A DNA stretch of 7,281 nt from Coriobacteriales bacterium (lineage in GTDB: Bacteria; Actinomycetota; Coriobacteriia; Coriobacteriales; JAEZZM01): the NCBI GenBank assembly GCA_029983705.1, contig JASBYZ010000076.1, forward strand, positions 1 to 7,281. The letters run 5' to 3'. This document shows positions 7,011-7,281 of the stretch, in pieces (the stretch's first letter is position 1; every line of letters begins with the position of its first letter). The notes below the pieces were generated by a model. The model was not told the DNA's origin, did no database searches, and saw only the letters and a program-made list of their open reading frames with translations. A program made the translations under genes and the position numbers.

Positions 7011-7017
7011 TGTATAC

Positions 7018-7281
7018 ATGGCAGGACAAGGCCAGACAGCTTTTAATAAGGAACAACAAAATGAGAAGAGCGCTATCAAACGCGTTATAGGTGTTGTTTC
7101 TGGTAAAGGTGGCGTTGGTAAATCAATGGTTACCTCTTTAATGGCTGTTAATATGGCTCGTACTGGCGCTAAAGTAGGTATTTTAGACGCTGATATTACG
7201 GGCCCATCAATTCCTAAGATGTTTGGCATTCAAAACCAGCGCTTAAGTGGCGAGGATAACTTTATGCTTCCCGCTACCACC
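7018..7281 (+). CDS. mrp: Mrp/NBP35 (ApbC) family iron-sulfur carrier P-loop ATPase, 3' end outside window
   Basis: Only the first 88 codons are present; the frame is open to the last base of the window. The protein has the deviant Walker A motif GKGGVGKS (29-36, with the signature Lys30) and DADITGPSIPKMFG (57-70), which together mark the Mrp/NBP35/ApbC branch of the SIMIBI class NTPases rather than ParA or MinD. Family members carry or scaffold [4Fe-4S] clusters for transfer to apo-enzymes in the cytoplasm. The N-terminus is short and polar (about 20 residues before the first strand); it lacks both the MIP18/DUF59 domain of many bacterial Mrp proteins and the cysteine cluster of NBP35. The CxxC pair expected near the C-terminus lies outside the window. 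A strong ribosome site supports ATG 7018. It is divergent from uvrA, with no visible partner gene here. Confidence 0.93.
   Translation, partial: MAGQGQTAFNKEQQNEKSAIKRVIGVVSGKGGVGKSMVTSLMAVNMARTGAKVGILDADITGPSIPKMFGIQNQRLSGEDNFMLPATT

Larger units (their letters stand above)
6858..7017. promoter_or_regulatory. Divergent uvrA-mrp intergenic region with dyad and direct repeats
   Basis: These 160 bases must hold promoters for both uvrA (minus) and mrp (plus). They contain a perfect 16-base dyad ATTTGA-ATTC-TCAAAT (6934-6949), two direct copies of TAGGCTT (6908-6914 and 6925-6931, 17 bases apart), and an AT-rich stretch 6948-7004. CATAAT on the minus strand (6953-6948) is a possible uvrA -10 and AATAAT on the plus strand (6956-6961) a possible mrp -10, but neither has a good -35. 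No GAAC or GTTC half-site is present, so I see no LexA/SOS operator of Gram-positive type. Confidence 0.35.

Noticed and set aside
6996..7229. Minus-strand open frame of 77 codons overlapping the right-hand end
   Set aside because: It is antisense to the clear Mrp P-loop coding sequence, has no ribosome site and no recognisable motifs.

Overview
The window is an ordinary stretch of bacterial chromosome carrying six protein genes and no mobile element, RNA gene or CRISPR array that I can see. The DNA is AT-rich (roughly 40% G+C by eye), with strong Gram-positive-type Shine-Dalgarno sites (GAGGAG, GGAGGG, GGGGAGG) and two TTG start codons. The MurJ homologue has the pattern LPNMLYEMVMGG where the proteobacterial proteins read LPNLLRRIFAEG; from memory this is typical of Actinomycetota. 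Together with the Mrp signature DADITGPSIPK, this makes a low-G+C actinobacterium of class Coriobacteriia (Atopobium-like) my best guess. It is an inference; a Firmicute is not excluded.

Layout from left to right. Positions 1-210 are non-coding: a possible weak terminator at the very start, then a clear intrinsic terminator (141-187, minus strand) that closes the first gene. 211-1206 (minus) is a bile acid:sodium symporter (BASS) family transporter that keeps all the sodium-site residues I can align. 1353-1898 (plus) is an unrecognised three-helix membrane protein with an outward-facing tail, divergent from the transporter. Its stop codon overlaps, tail to tail, that of the last gene of a compact minus-strand cluster. 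That cluster is transcribed from right to left: uvrA (6857-4014), ybaK/ebsC-type aminoacyl-tRNA deacylase (4011-3526) and murJ (3523-1895). At both internal junctions the stop and the next start are only 2 bases apart. Across a 160-bp divergent intergenic region, a plus-strand Mrp/NBP35-type P-loop ATPase starts at 7018 and runs off the right edge.

Functionally the cluster combines nucleotide-excision repair (UvrA), proofreading of mischarged tRNA (YbaK) and cell-wall lipid II export (MurJ). These are housekeeping jobs with no obvious shared pathway, so the arrangement probably reflects co-transcription of growth genes rather than a dedicated system. The Mrp protein is probably an iron-sulfur cluster carrier. 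I found no evidence of a novel defence, mobile or biosynthetic system. The least explained items are the small membrane protein at 1353-1898, the actinobacterial-type replacement of charged residues in MurJ, and dyad and direct-repeat elements between uvrA and mrp.
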